Part shown: in pieces, positions 51,196-63,163 of the stretch
How the letters are laid out: every line of letters starts with the position of its first letter
Position numbering within the stretch: the stretch's first letter is position 1
Source of the DNA: Scatophagus argus
Lineage: Eukaryota; Chordata; Actinopteri; Scatophagidae
Direction: 5' to 3'
NCBI RefSeq assembly: GCF_020382885.2
Contig: NC_058498.1
Coordinates: 8,468,501-8,532,500 of the forward strand
DNA length: 64,000 bases
The notes under the pieces: model-generated
The model's database searches: none
Told to the model about the DNA's origin: nothing
What the model saw: only the letters and a program-made list of their open reading frames with translations
Program-made: the position numbers and the translations under genes

Positions 51196-54100
51196 ATGTG
51201 TGTGTGTGTGTGTATATATATAGTTTAATTATGGTTTAGCAGCTGTTGCAGGTTGTAACGCTGAAGTGGCTTTCAGCTCGGAGCAGTAAAAACTGTCAGG
51301 AATGCAAAAAGTCATGTGTCTGTTCTAACCTTTGACTGTATAGAAAGATGTATGATGCGATAACTTCTCAAAAGAGAAGCTAAAACATCCTGATCGCCCC
51401 CTGGTGGTTGACTGCAGCAGTTATCAAAGTATTGTACCAAAATGGGACATTTCTGTTGTAAACTACAGCCATATCTATTCTTCTAAAGACTAGACGGCAC
51501 CATAATCAGACATGGTCAGATTCTACACATTCTTGTGTCTTCAATATGAGGAACAATATTTTTTTTCCTATTTTTTGTTGTTATTATTAAGAAGAGTAAG
51601 TTACAAACTGAACAATGGGAAACAATATTTTAATGACACTGATTCATCTCTGTGTTTGGACCCTGTGGCGCATGTGAGTTTTATCATTTACCAACATTTT
51701 TCTTTTTTCATTGTTGAAGTCTTTTTTTGAAGACTTCTGCATACCACTAGATATCGTGCTCTCCCACCGACTCGTGTAAAGTCCCTAGAGATTTGAGGGT
51801 TTAAAGTCACTGATATAGCAAGAGTCAGCAGGATGTCAGAGGTTCCTTTTCCACTGCAGGAATTTTCCCACAAACCCTTTTTTTAAAAAAAGGGTGAAGA
51901 GACCTTTTCATGTCAAAGTAAAAACAGAGCTTTCTGTAAAGTGATGTAAAAGCAAATAAAAAAATAATTTAAAAAAAGTAAAAAAAAATAAATAAATAAA
52001 GAAAAAAAATAAAGAATCCCCTGTTAGTATTCAACAGATGTGGACATTGCAGCTTATCCACACTCGTGGATATTCACATACGTGAATAGCTTTTTTGAGC
52101 TTTTGTAGCAGCATGGCTCTATGGGTGATGCTTTCACAGAATCATTTGGTCAGTTCACTGCTTTATTGCAGACTGAAATATATCCTGCAAATAGGGGGAC
52201 ATACCACAAAACCACAATGTTCAAGTTTCAACACCCAGCCAGGGGACCTTTGTATCCTGTTTGTGTACTCTGACTGTCAAATAAAGGCAAAAAGCCAAAT
52301 AATAATAATAAATATCTCAACAACTATTGGATATTTTAAGATTAAATCTCTTACAGACATTCAGACGATAAATCCCTATGAGATTTGCTCGAGCAAAAGT
52401 AGCTGACAGTTTTGCTTTTCTGTAAAACATGTCAACAATTATTGGGAGGATTGCCATGAAATTTTGCTATATTCGCATCCTCCCTCTTGATGAACTGGTG
52501 ATCCTCTGACTTCATCTTCTAGCAACCTCATCAGATAAAAAATTTGAATTTGTCCTTTACCAAATACCTGACAATCCATTCACCCTCAGCTGCACTTTGT
52601 GTTTATTGCTAAATAGCGAATGTTAGCATGTTAAACACTAAACTCAGACGGTGAACATCTTATGATCATCAGCATGTTAGCATTGTCATTGTGTGTGTGT
52701 GGCATGCTGATGTTGGTATGTAAGTATTATTAAAGCCATTCTTATTGAGATAAGTTCTCACTTCGATAGAAAAAGTATTTTTTCTGTTGATCAGTGTCTA
52801 AAAAGCCACATGAACTGTAGAACTACTAAAGCATTTTATTTTATATTTAGATATTGAATAGATTAATTCCAAACAATGGAATTTATTAAGTCCAAATAAC
52901 TGATTCACTCCAAGTCATGATAACCCGATGACACATTTTAATCTCATGTAATGTTTATTCTAAATTTGCTCTCTGATAAAATGACAGACCAGTTTTAATT
53001 AAGAGGGGATAGTTGAGGTAAGTTGATTTTGGCAGTGGAGGACAGAATACCTTTAGCTTCATCATGGAGTCCCAGCACATCTTGTCTCCCCGGGCGTCAT
53101 GTACCGGATCCACACCGATCAGCTTGGCTTTGTAGCGGACGCCATCTCCATGAAAACGTGAAGTCATGTCAGTGGGTGTCCAGGGTGCTTCTGGGAAACA
53201 TGAAGAGAGCAGATAAAAGGTCAAACTATGAGGACAAATCTATGTGAAAGCAAGGAAATGTGACTCTAAGTGTATTTGTGTTACTTAGTTGTGTCTTAAT
53301 CATGTTTATACATCATAATTTAATCAAAATAAGTGTGTATTTGTGTTTTTAATATGATTGTGGTTATGTGTCTTTTACTAGAAATCTCTGCATTTGTTTC
53401 ACTGGGTAGAATGCTGTCCATTTGTTTTGTGTGTATTTGTAGTACATATTTGTATGTATTTGTAAATGGATAATTGGTGCAAGTATGTAGCTGTTTGTAT
53501 ATGTTCTTAATGTATTTTCCGTGTGCATGTGTGTGTAACCAAATTGCTGAGCGAGTGTTTGACTGATCCATGGTCAATGTTTCATCTCATTTCCTGGAAT
53601 AAAAACAGTCGCTTAATTTAGTGATTAAGGAAATGTTAGTGTGTGTTGTAGCAAAGGTCGCCCTCATAAACAGCTTCACTCACGTTGTGCAACAGTTTAC
53701 TGGCTTTTAGTCACTGTTTAGTTTAATGTTCAGCACAGATACACGTCTGTATTTAACAGCTGAGCACAAGCCAATAGTCAGCACCACAAGCAGCTTCCCT
53801 CTAACCACTAAAACTGCCCAGAAGGATTTCCCTTTTTGAAACACATGTTGATAGTTTGGTGAAAATAAAAGAGAATTTGACCCTTTAAGTCTGTGTGTTA
53901 TATTTTCACTCACACATTAACAAAATGAATATTATGTGGACAATGTTCAGCTTCTAAGTAATGACAGATGACGGATGACAAATTAATCTTTTTTCTTGTT
54001 TTGTGGAGAAGCTCTACAGGGGACTGAGTTGGCAAGAGAAACTTTAATAAAAGCCTGGAGGATACATGATACAAACGAAACAGTGGTTTCAAGCACATAG

Positions 54101-56536
54101 GGCAGCATAGACATCAAGGCAGATGGCCACACACTGAAAGACGGGTTTCTGCCTTCTAAAAGGCACTTTTTCCAAGTGCCTGTTCATGGAGAAATGTTGG
54201 GTTTCCCTGTATTTAAGACAAATTTTAAAAGTATGGTCTCAACCTGCTCTGTTTGGAAAGTGTTATGCGATACCTTTTGTTTTGATTTGCCACGATAGTG
54301 TAAATAAATTGAATTGAATTGAATTACATGGCACTAAGTCACATGTTTGTGCGCTGAAGAGGCATCCTAGAGGACATTTTATTTTTATTCTTTCTATTAT
54401 TCTTTACCGATAGCTGAGCAGCTAACAGAAAATAAAGAAGAAATAAAAAAAGAGATTTGACTTGGCTCACAAGGATCCAGATCCCTGAAAAGCTGTTCAC
54501 AATTCCTCTGAGAGTTTTGTTAAAGTCTTCTAAAAGGTCTCATGAGATACCTCTCCTGATTTCTTTACTTCTTTTAAGAGCATATTCAGAGCTCTTCACG
54601 TTTCAGTCACTTGTGTATTATTGAGCTACAACAGCTCTATGTGACCCGTCAATCCTGTATTTCACTGGTCAAAAAAATTAGTTTTGAGAATATATTACTA
54701 AGGTGCCAGAAAAAAATCAGCAGGAAATGTAATTGCTGCATGCATTACTACATTTTACAAAGCCAGGGACTTTGATACCACAGACCAATGTTCCTATCAT
54801 GTGGTTTAAGCAGCAAAACCACTTCAGCTGGAGTAGTAAAAGATTGTGGTTTGGGTTGAAGTTCAAATAATTAATTTAGCATTTTTGACTTTTTCAATAT
54901 TCCACGACATAGATCACAATCTTTTCTTTTCTTAACCAAGTGATGTGAGGGCAAACAGAACAAGAACAGAACTTGTAAAAAGTTTCAACTCTTCTACTCT
55001 CATTTTCTGTATTTCTGTACCCGTGACCCTACTCTAAACTCAAAACCAAAGTGAGATGAGAACACAGCATCTGATTACATGATGCTTTATTAGGTTTTAC
55101 AATGCTTGCGCCAGGTTTTTATCATCAAAGCATGACTACTGCAGGTTTTACTACTATTTTAATAGGCAAAGAATTGAAATATGGTCTCACCCAAAGTGAT
55201 CACATTCTCATAAAACCACCATTGCTCATGATGGCTAATGGTTGACATGCCAGAGAAGTGCATAAAACAGACTATGCAAAATTTGTATTTTTAAAACTTA
55301 CAGAGACAAGACGAAACAGCTTTGTTGACAAACCACATGTTTACAAATGAAAACTTCTGGAAATATGGTGGTTTTACAGTGACATCAGCTATAATACACA
55401 CCAGACAATCAGACATCTATCCACTTAACATTAAAACCTCCCCAAGCTGGGAAAGTGTTAATGAATTTCCAGTAAGCCATGACACTGTTATGTCAACAGT
55501 GCTTCTCAAACCGCTGGAAACAGCTGAACACCCTCCAGTTAAGGGAAGGGCGTAAGGGAACCAGGAAGACAGACAAAACAAACAGAGTTACCTGAAAACG
55601 CTCTCATTTCCCATCAGAATCAACAAACTCACCATCACAGGTCCAGGGGATATTTGAACTTTACCAGAAATATTGAGAACACTCATAACACTCTTATTTT
55701 TTAATTTTAAAAAAGTATATACAATATCTACTTGCCATGAAATGTCATTTATGGTCACCAGTCTAAAACTAACGGTGGTCATTTGCAAAGGAATTCACTT
55801 GTACAATATTAATCTCTACTATTAAAACACTGAACAATTGAAAGTAATTATTTATATAATAAGTAAACATTTAGAATTGAACTTTCATATCGCTGGGGTA
55901 TCCACAAGAGTCAAAAAGAAAAGTCAAAACAGATCCTGATTTTACTATGTGCAGGAAGAAGAAGAAGTGAATTTTAGAGGCTGTAAGATTGCATTCAAAG
56001 TTAGTGGAAAAAGATGTGATTAGATGCAAATTAGACGGCACTAATTAGTGCAAAGACACATCCACACAACATAAATACATTGTTTCAGTTTGAGCTTAAG
56101 GAATCTGTATCTTAAACATTCAGAGATGAGAGCAAACAGGAAAGAGAATAACAAGTTTCTGAGTGCTGAATTTAGTCAGAGGCTGAACTGAAGTCTCAGA
56201 TAGTAAAGTCAGTTTGTAAAATTTTAACAACATTAAGACCACAGTCAAATTTGACTTTTTACTATGTTGTAACTACTACAATTGAAGAAATCAATCTAAC
56301 CTGCCAAACTCCACAGAAAAGGTATGAAACTGGGCATTCAGCAGGTTTTGAAAGGTTTTTCACAGGTCTTTGGCTACAGGCTCAGCCAAAACTCTGAGCT
56401 AAAGTTTGGACTGAGAAGCAGTCCCGGCAGTCAACAGCAGCTGAGCACTCGTACCTCTTGTGCTGGAGGAGGGCCAGGTCCCCACAGAATTTTGGCCCGG
56501 GGCAGGACAACTCCCAGCCCTCTGTTCCATCTCCAT
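46107..56536 (-). CDS. Disabled-family PTB adaptor with short proline-rich tail (DAB2/DAB1-like)
   Basis: Nine coding exons join in frame to 373 residues: 56455-56536, 53051-53190, 50853-50951, 49726-49857, 49362-49448, 49189-49236, 49018-49083, 48169-48259, 46107-46483. The first ATG is at 56536, with a second two codons later. The PTB domain (about 36-165) has the Disabled signature: [59 protein letters not shown] proteins bind FxNPxY tails of LDL-receptor-family proteins and phosphoinositides, and act in endocytosis or reelin signalling. Compared with DAB1 and DAB2, residues 108-165 diverge ([18 protein letters not shown]). The tail is only about 210 residues, rich in Ser, Pro and Gln, and shows no NPF or DPF endocytic motif. 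The neighbour is a FYB-family gene, as DAB2 is in human. I cannot say whether it is orthologous to DAB2 or is a third Disabled paralog; extra in-phase exons could have been missed. Confidence 0.82.
46600..47049 (+). mobile_element. Fossil mariner/Tc1-type DNA transposon
   Basis: On the plus strand a stop-broken reading gives NWPA, stop, SPDLNPIE, the conserved stretch before the last catalytic residue of Tc1/mariner transposases. The element ends at about 47017-47049 with AGGTGTCCCAAAGCTTTTGT and TCTATATAATG, close to a typical fish mariner inverted terminus. The left terminus is not clear. It lies in the intron before the last Disabled-like exon and is inactive. Confidence 0.65.
48640..48770. 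repeat. Interspersed repeat with CGCCCTCTATTGGCTGGCTCC core
   Basis: This intronic stretch (GAGCGCCCTCTATTGGCTGG, then AGTACAGGTCATAACTCC) matches a common fish repeat. A related core, ATCGCCCCCTGGTGGTTGAC, occurs at about 51394-51413 in a neighbouring intron of the same gene. Family name unknown to me. Confidence 0.5.
51147..51222. repeat. (TA)n(TG)n(TA)n microsatellite
   Basis: A TG run interrupted by single CG and TATG units is flanked by short TA runs, in the intron between Disabled-like exons 2 and 3. Confidence 0.95.
52420..52720. repeat. Teleost interspersed repeat (copy 1)
   Basis: The order of motifs ATTGCCATGAAATTTTG, CATCTTCTAGC, CTCAGCTGCACTTTGTGTTT, GCGAATGTTAGCATGTTAAA and ATCAGCATGTTAGCATTGTC is that of a very common fish repeat. 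A second, more decayed copy is at about 60185-60410. Confidence 0.6.
53191..56454 (-). other. Intron 1 of the Disabled-like gene
   Basis: A 3.3-kb intron with no exon that fits the required phase and nothing recognisable apart from the LINE tail near 54240-54330. A few T-rich and A-rich runs occur. Confidence 0.45.
54240..54330 (+). mobile_element. LINE 3' terminus with TTGAA-type tail
   Basis: The stretch TTGATTTGCCACGATAGTG, then TAAATAAATTGAATTGAATT, is a decayed form of the common fish LINE 3' end that closes in a (TTGAA)n tail. It sits in intron 1 of the Disabled-like gene. Confidence 0.55.
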
Positions 56537-57994
56537 CCCGATGAGATCTGTTTGAAAATTCAAGGCTGAGGTGGTCAGGATGCAGTGAAAACAATCTGAT
56601 TATTACACTTATTTGCTGCAGAAGAGTGGCGTTAGGTTGGCAGCTTGAGAACAAGACAGCAGAGCTGATGTAAAGAAAGATGACAAAGATTTAAAACTGT
56701 CAGACTGCAAAGAAAAAAACTTAAGCAAGATCTGGGATGAATTAGAGTTTTTGTTCTCTGAAAAGCAGAAGAGAAATTCTTTGATTCACCTCACCTGCTG
56801 CAAATGTGTGTCTGTTCTGACTCCTCTCTTGGCTCGACTCACCACTGAAACTTCTCAGAGTCAAAGGTCAGGCTGCAGATTCACTGGTGATACATTAACA
56901 TCCGCTGGGAGGCCCAAATACATGGGAACTCGCTTAAGAGGCTCTAACTGGAGGGATAGTCAGTATTTGGTCCTCTGAGGGGATGAGTGAGAGGTCATGT
57001 GTTTTCCTCAAGGAGAGGATTTGGGTGGTATTTCTTTTTTTAAATAACAGTTGATCTAATCTAAATGGGTCTGGCTGCCCAAAAATAATACTGAGATTGC
57101 TTAAAAACCCCTACAGGACAGGCTGTTGAGAGAAAGCATAAAATTGCAAACAAAGTGTTGTTTTAAATATACCTATTGAATCTCTAGGTAGCACTTGAAA
57201 GGATTTTGATAGTTAACAGTTTACAAATCAGTCAGAGAGACATAACATCTTGCAGCAGACATAACTGAACTTGAAGATCATTTTTCATTATGTAATATCT
57301 CAAGTATGAACAACTATAAATACAGTTGGTAGTTAATATGTTTTGCATTTCACTATTCGTGTGCCATGTCAATTTTAAGGCAAGTGCTTAAGTACTTCAG
57401 TGATTTAGTACTGCTTTTTCAAAAGTAAGGGAACACGACTGAGAGTAGCACCACTGTGAGACTGTAATAATGCACAGTGGTGCTTTGAGATGAAAGCATA
57501 TGTAAATGACAATGTTGTACACCATACGGCTTTAAATATAAAATAAACATAATCACGATTGTCAAGTTTTAGCACTGTAATGCACAGATGAGGTTGAAAG
57601 GAAAGTCATAGATTACTTAGATTTACTTGTTAACCAAAATGCTGGACAAAATACAAAACAAATGTTTACCTCATGATGGCGCTAGATGAAAAGTCATTCA
57701 TTTTAAAGGCTCAGGCATGTTTGTACCCAGTTGTTGAGATATTTCAGCGTAGACCAGAGCTGCAGGATGAACAGAAATAAGGTCTCTATCCTAGACTGCT
57801 AGCTGGGCTAAAAGAAAGCATCATACCACTGTTTACATGGAGACCTATAAAATCTGTGAACTGTACCTTTAAAGTCCATTTATTGAGCCAGATTAATTTT
57901 ACACTTTATATTTCACATTTTACAGTCAACCTGAGGTAAATTTAGGGCAGAATTACTTTTTGTGGGGACCCAGATGTAGTGAGGACATTAAATT

Positions 57995-58145
57995 TTGACC
58001 TCAGTCTTTGTGCTAAGCTAAGCTAACCAGCTGCTGGCTCGTCTTAATTAGAATACAGAATGAGAACTCTGTATATCTCCTTATCCAACCTGTGGTGAGA
58101 AAAAAATAAATGTCTTTCCAAAAATATAAAACTACTCCTTCAAGT
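57995..58145 (-). repeat. Teleost interspersed repeat with GGTTAGCTTAGCTTAGCA core
   Basis: On the minus strand the order GGAGTAGTTTTATATTTTTG, GAGCCAGCAGCTGGTTAGC, TTAGCTTAGCACAAAGACTG corresponds to a well-known fish repeat. It lies upstream of the Disabled-like first coding exon. Confidence 0.55.
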
Positions 58146-60184
58146 AAATGATCTGAATACTTTTTGTACCAACACTTTCCCCCTGACGTGCAGTCTGAAA
58201 TGTTACCCTGAAAGCTCAAAACACTGTCAGGGAAGACAGACAAAGTGGCTTCTCTTTGGGAGGGATCAAAATGCTAGCAATGCATTCTCTCAAATAAATA
58301 TTTATGAACCAGATCACTTATGACATGATATTTAGGTTAGCAAAGAGGCCTCTCCGCATGTGGATGCACTTTCTCAGGGAGCGAAGCTAATTTGTTGAAA
58401 ACCCTCAGAAACAGGAAGAGCTTTATGTCAGATTAGGCATGGCTTTCCCTAAAGTCTTGTCTAAAAAGAGGGATTTTTTTCAAGACAAAACAACACACAC
58501 ACAAACAGAATATTCAGGTCAGTTGGCAGGATTGTGGCGACTTTAGTAACCTGAGGACAGGAAATACCTAAATTAATGTTTACAAGTCAATTTGTGGTAA
58601 ACACGAAAGACAGGAAAAGGTCATGTAGATTACAGTCATCACAACACAGAGGGGTTACAAGTCTCCTTCTTAAAAAGAACAACAAGTGTCGGCTAACAGT
58701 CACAGCCATATTTCCCAACAGTGACAGCAAAGAATTCAAAAGACGTGTCTTTCACCAGCTGAGCCAAGAGGAACCGCCAGCCTGCACTGATTCACTTTCT
58801 GTCAAATCGTAAAATCTCTTTGCTAAAATGCACAAATTTTAAAAAATACAGACGACGTGACCTCAGTATGCTCGGTGGTAGTTAAAGACCTAAGTGACTG
58901 ATTTCTGAGCTCAAGTCAGGTTTGTGATGAATAACTATAATAATAACAATAATAACAATAACGACCTTAAATTAGCCTGAATACTGGATCTGGTTCCCAG
59001 TCTAAATTGGACCAAGTCCACAAAACTAGAACTCCAAAAGAGTAGCCGCATTTGGTTCTCTGATACACCAACAAGCCTCTATAGGAGTTCAGATTTTAGT
59101 TTTAGTTTCTGGGTCATTTACAGGATTGCAGAGATTTTAAAATTAGAAAACTTATTTTCTATATATCGAGATTTTTTTGATGTTTATCCTGTGCCATGTT
59201 GCTCTCCAAATTGTTGATCTGAATAAGTCTCAGTCAGCTTATTCTGACTAATACAGTTAAGTGTTTCCCACATCTGATACCAAATGACGAAGGACAAAAA
59301 GCTGTTGCTGCTGTGTGAAAACCTCCTAACCCCAGTTGTGGGGATTTATAGGTTTAAAGTTAAACTGAAGGATTACATGTTCTTTTCTGAGTTGTGGAAA
59401 CTCTGTGACCTCTTGGGTGGATAAAAAAGACTGAAAATCTCACCAGAAAATCTACTAGCTGGTTCAACAGAGTCAATTAGAGGTTTTTATTGGGAAAAAT
59501 TGAAGATTATCTGTCATCTTGATGATGTTTTGTTACCTTTGAATGTTTTTGCATTGACTTTATTTTGTTCCCAACTTGATACTAACTCCACAGAGGCTGT
59601 TTTATGTAATGCTTATTTAGCTGACAGCGGTACAATATCATCCTGAACAAATGATGCAATTAATACAGGAGTTTGTTTGGCCTGTCCCACATTGGACTAC
59701 TGGAAGACACTGAGACGTGGTGGAGATGATTGAAAGCAGTAGCTGCATGCTGAGTGCCTTCTACTTTGCTATTTGCCAATAGAGAAGTTAATTATGTTTC
59801 TGTTGGAGTTTTACAAATTTCTGTAATGCCTGCTTGGTGTGCATAAAAGTACAGACTAAATCCCTGAAATCTAAATCACCGCTGACAAACACAAAGTAGA
59901 TGTATTTAACTTTATGTACAGTTTATATTCACACTACAGCAGTAAGGTTAAACAGAGCAAGTACTGTGATACTTCCACGCTGTGCTCGCCCACGTTTCCA
60001 TGTAATAAACTTTTTACTTATTCAGTTGTTTTTAACAGTGACTAGAGAACATGTGCTAACACAGCAAGTATGTCGCTCTGCTATCAGAGCTGATTAGTAT
60101 CTGTGGATGAAAATACAAGAAAAACATCAACATCTGTTGTCCAGACAGATGTGTGAGTACCATGAGGTTCACATCTGTAGTACA

Positions 60185-60500
60185 CATTTGCCAGTGTTCC
60201 CCTGAGGATAAGTCCTTATGACTGTGGTGATCCCGTCATTATTCATCCAACATTATCTTGACATCAAAATAATTCCTATAGTATTTTGGTTAATGACTAA
60301 AATCCTGCAAAACTAATGACACTCCCAGCAGCCACAGCAATACTTTTGTTTCCCGCAAATTAGCACATGTTAGCATGCTAAACACTACACCTGTGAGATA
60401 GCATGTGTGTGACAAAAAAAACCCCTCAGGACTACAGTTTCATCATTAATCTGGTACCATGACCCTGCACGGTGTGCACATCAAATGACAACCAGTTTGG
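60185..60500. repeat. Teleost interspersed repeat (copy 2)
   Basis: The motifs GTGGTGATCCCGTCATT, TGACTAAAATCCTGCAAAAC, TAATGACACTCCCAGCAGCC and AGCACATGTTAGCATGCTAA follow the same order as the repeat at 52420-52720. The two are members of one family. Confidence 0.55.
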
Positions 60501-61999
60501 CAGAAATTTTTCCTGATCCTAAAATTAGCTAGGAAGCAACCAGATTGGGGCTAAAAAGTGCCAAATCTACAGGCAGTTTGGACTTATTTGTGTAAACGTA
60601 TGTTTTAATAATATTCTCATCCTGATTTTCCATATTATAATTTTACTATTTTGTACACGCAACATCTATTTCATGGCAGTACTGGAAGAGAGATCCCTAC
60701 ATTGTTACTCTTCCTAAAGTTCCTTCATTTTGTTCGTTTTCTTTAGTTTTTTTTTATCCAAGAATTCTAAAATGACATAATCTTGCTGTGATACACAAAT
60801 GCATTCTTATTTGTACAAGAGGAAGAAGTTCTCAGATATTTTACTTAAGTAAAAGCAGCAATACCAGCGTAAAAATATTCCAATTCCTGTATTCAAAATC
60901 TTACTTGAGTAAAATTACAGTATTTGTATCATCGGAATTTATTAGTTTATTGATATTATGTGTTGATCTGATTTTGGTAAGTCGCTAAAGCTATCAAATA
61001 AATAATATTGGAGAAAAAAGTACAACAGCTTCTTTCAAAATGTTGTGCAGTAGAAGAATAAACTAGCATAAAATAGAAATGCACAGCTAAATGCAAGTAC
61101 ATCGGAACTGTACCAAAGTAAAGTACTTGAAATACTTTGCCCAGCTTCCCATTTGATGAAAAAAATAACCAAAAAAAAACATCTCTGTGGGCAGAACCAA
61201 GCAAATAAGTGAATTTACTTGACTGAAAATGAATTAGCACTAATGAAAACTATCAACAGCACCGACACTTCATTAGTCTCAACACATCATAAACACATTT
61301 AAACTGTTTTTAGGGCAGCACAGCAGTAAATAGTCATGTTTAAGCACCCACAGCACTTTGTTGGAGGTTTTGGTGTCACAGTAATTTCAGTCAACAATCT
61401 TTCCTAAAGTTAAAATCAAAGTATTTTGTTAACTAAACCAATGCACAGAACACAGTTTGGTCAGTTTGGTCTAGTGTCAAAGTCATTTGCCACAAAAAAA
61501 AAAGAAGACTGCGTGCAAACTTGATACGGGAAGCAATTACATAATTTGAAAAACAAAATTGTGCAAACATGTCTACAGGGGCTCAACAGGGTTGAGCCCT
61601 GGTGATACTGGTATGAGATGAAATGATAATGCTGAGTCTGATTCAGCCTCTAACCTGCTGTCTCCACGGACTTCATGTGAGCACGCTCGTCCACCACTGA
61701 TGCATGTAACAAGATGCACTTCTGCACAGCCAAAATGGAGCACGGCCTGTTGTACCTGTAACAACAACCGGCAATGATTGCATGGTGTGCTGGCACACCC
61801 TGGAGTGCACTCATACATCACTGCAACAAGGTTATCTAAAACAACATTTTCAGTCGAAGTGAAGAGAAATTAAAGCTTGGCTCTGTTTTCCTGCGATAAC
61901 AGCAGCTTCCTCCCTCGTTTGACTTCATCGGAATAAGATGGGCTCTTGGGTCTGCGCACTGAAGTTTACTGACTTTCTTGTGTAATCTCTTTTTCAAAT

Positions 62000-62070
62000 C
62001 AAGTTGAAGTTCCTTTATTGTCATTGTAGACTGGTCTACAACAAAATCTGTGAAAGCTACCCTGCTGGTG
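62000..62070 (-). repeat. Retrotransposon 3'-tail-like fragment
   Basis: AAGTTCCTTTATTGTCATTG followed by GACTGGTCTACAACAAAATC is the complement of a frequent teleost LINE or SINE 3' end. More 3'UTR-like LINE sequence may continue at about 63190-63440. Confidence 0.45.
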
Positions 62071-63057
62071 CATTGAGCATAAAAACACAAAACAAAGGAC
62101 ATAAACAGGCCAGTGGTCTTCCCTGCCGGTTTAATCACTTTTTGCAGAGCTTTTTGTTTTCCACAGACCAGCCCCCACACCTCAAAACCTCCCCACCTCC
62201 ACCCGGTACCTGACTGAGATGCAATATGTTAAAAACGTCTCAGTGATATGCTAACAACTGAACTCTGTTACTGTTGTGGCTAACACTTTGGATTCCCTTT
62301 CAGTACACACAGGAGACCATCTTGGCTCACTTCCAGGAAAGAGGAAAGTTTGTTTCCCAGTTGCTCTTCACAACTGGCATAATAATGTGTCTCTACTGAC
62401 CATAGGGGATTGGATTTCAGTTCCCTTTCCACAATTCGATTTTATCAGACTCAACGGAACAACAATACATAAGATTGACTGCTTGTTGGGCGATGCGAAC
62501 ACCACAGTGTTCAGTGTGTGGTCCTTCAGTGTTGGCCGAGAGAGAATTTGAGCTCACATGTAGTGCTTTCTTCCCCTGTGTTGAAACATTGTCATTATAA
62601 TCATTGATACTTTATTTCAATTTGTTAATTAATTCTTTCTTTTCTACAGCCACAAGGCTATAGGTGCAGTGTTTAAGGGGAATATGGGAACTAATATTGG
62701 GTCTGTTTTTGTCTTGCTACGCTGCTGTAAGTGATTTTTTGAATATGAGTTTTTGATTCGTTTACTTTAAAGACCAATTACTGAGATGCTTGCACATTCT
62801 TGATGAGATTATAATACAGGTTTGCGGTTTCAGTCTGCACACATGTGAGTATTGGTTGATTTTTATCAGCCCATTTCAACATATTTATGTGAAAGGACAC
62901 ATGTAACATGTGTGCGGTATACCAAAACAAGGCAAACACGTCTGAATTCTGACCTTTGAATATCATCGGGTTGTGGAGAGTTTATTGGAAAAAATAATTT
63001 ATGTCATCTTGACAAATAACTTCCAATGACCAATAACGGAAATAATCATTGAGTGGC

Positions 63058-63163
63058 AGTCCATCCTTCTATTGCATGTTCGGTTACATTAGATCAGACT
63101 CAAACTTCCTTTAAGTCCATCCTTCTATTGCATGTTCGGTTACATTAGATCAGACTCAAACTT
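63058..63163. repeat. Two tandem copies of a 56-bp unit
   Basis: The sequence starting at 63058 repeats at 63114; about 50 bases are identical before the second copy diverges. Nothing coding is seen in the unit. Confidence 0.9.

Noticed and set aside
62276-62551. 91-codon plus-strand ORF upstream of the Disabled-like gene
   Set aside because: No recognised family and no supporting signals; adjacent to retrotransposon-like sequence.
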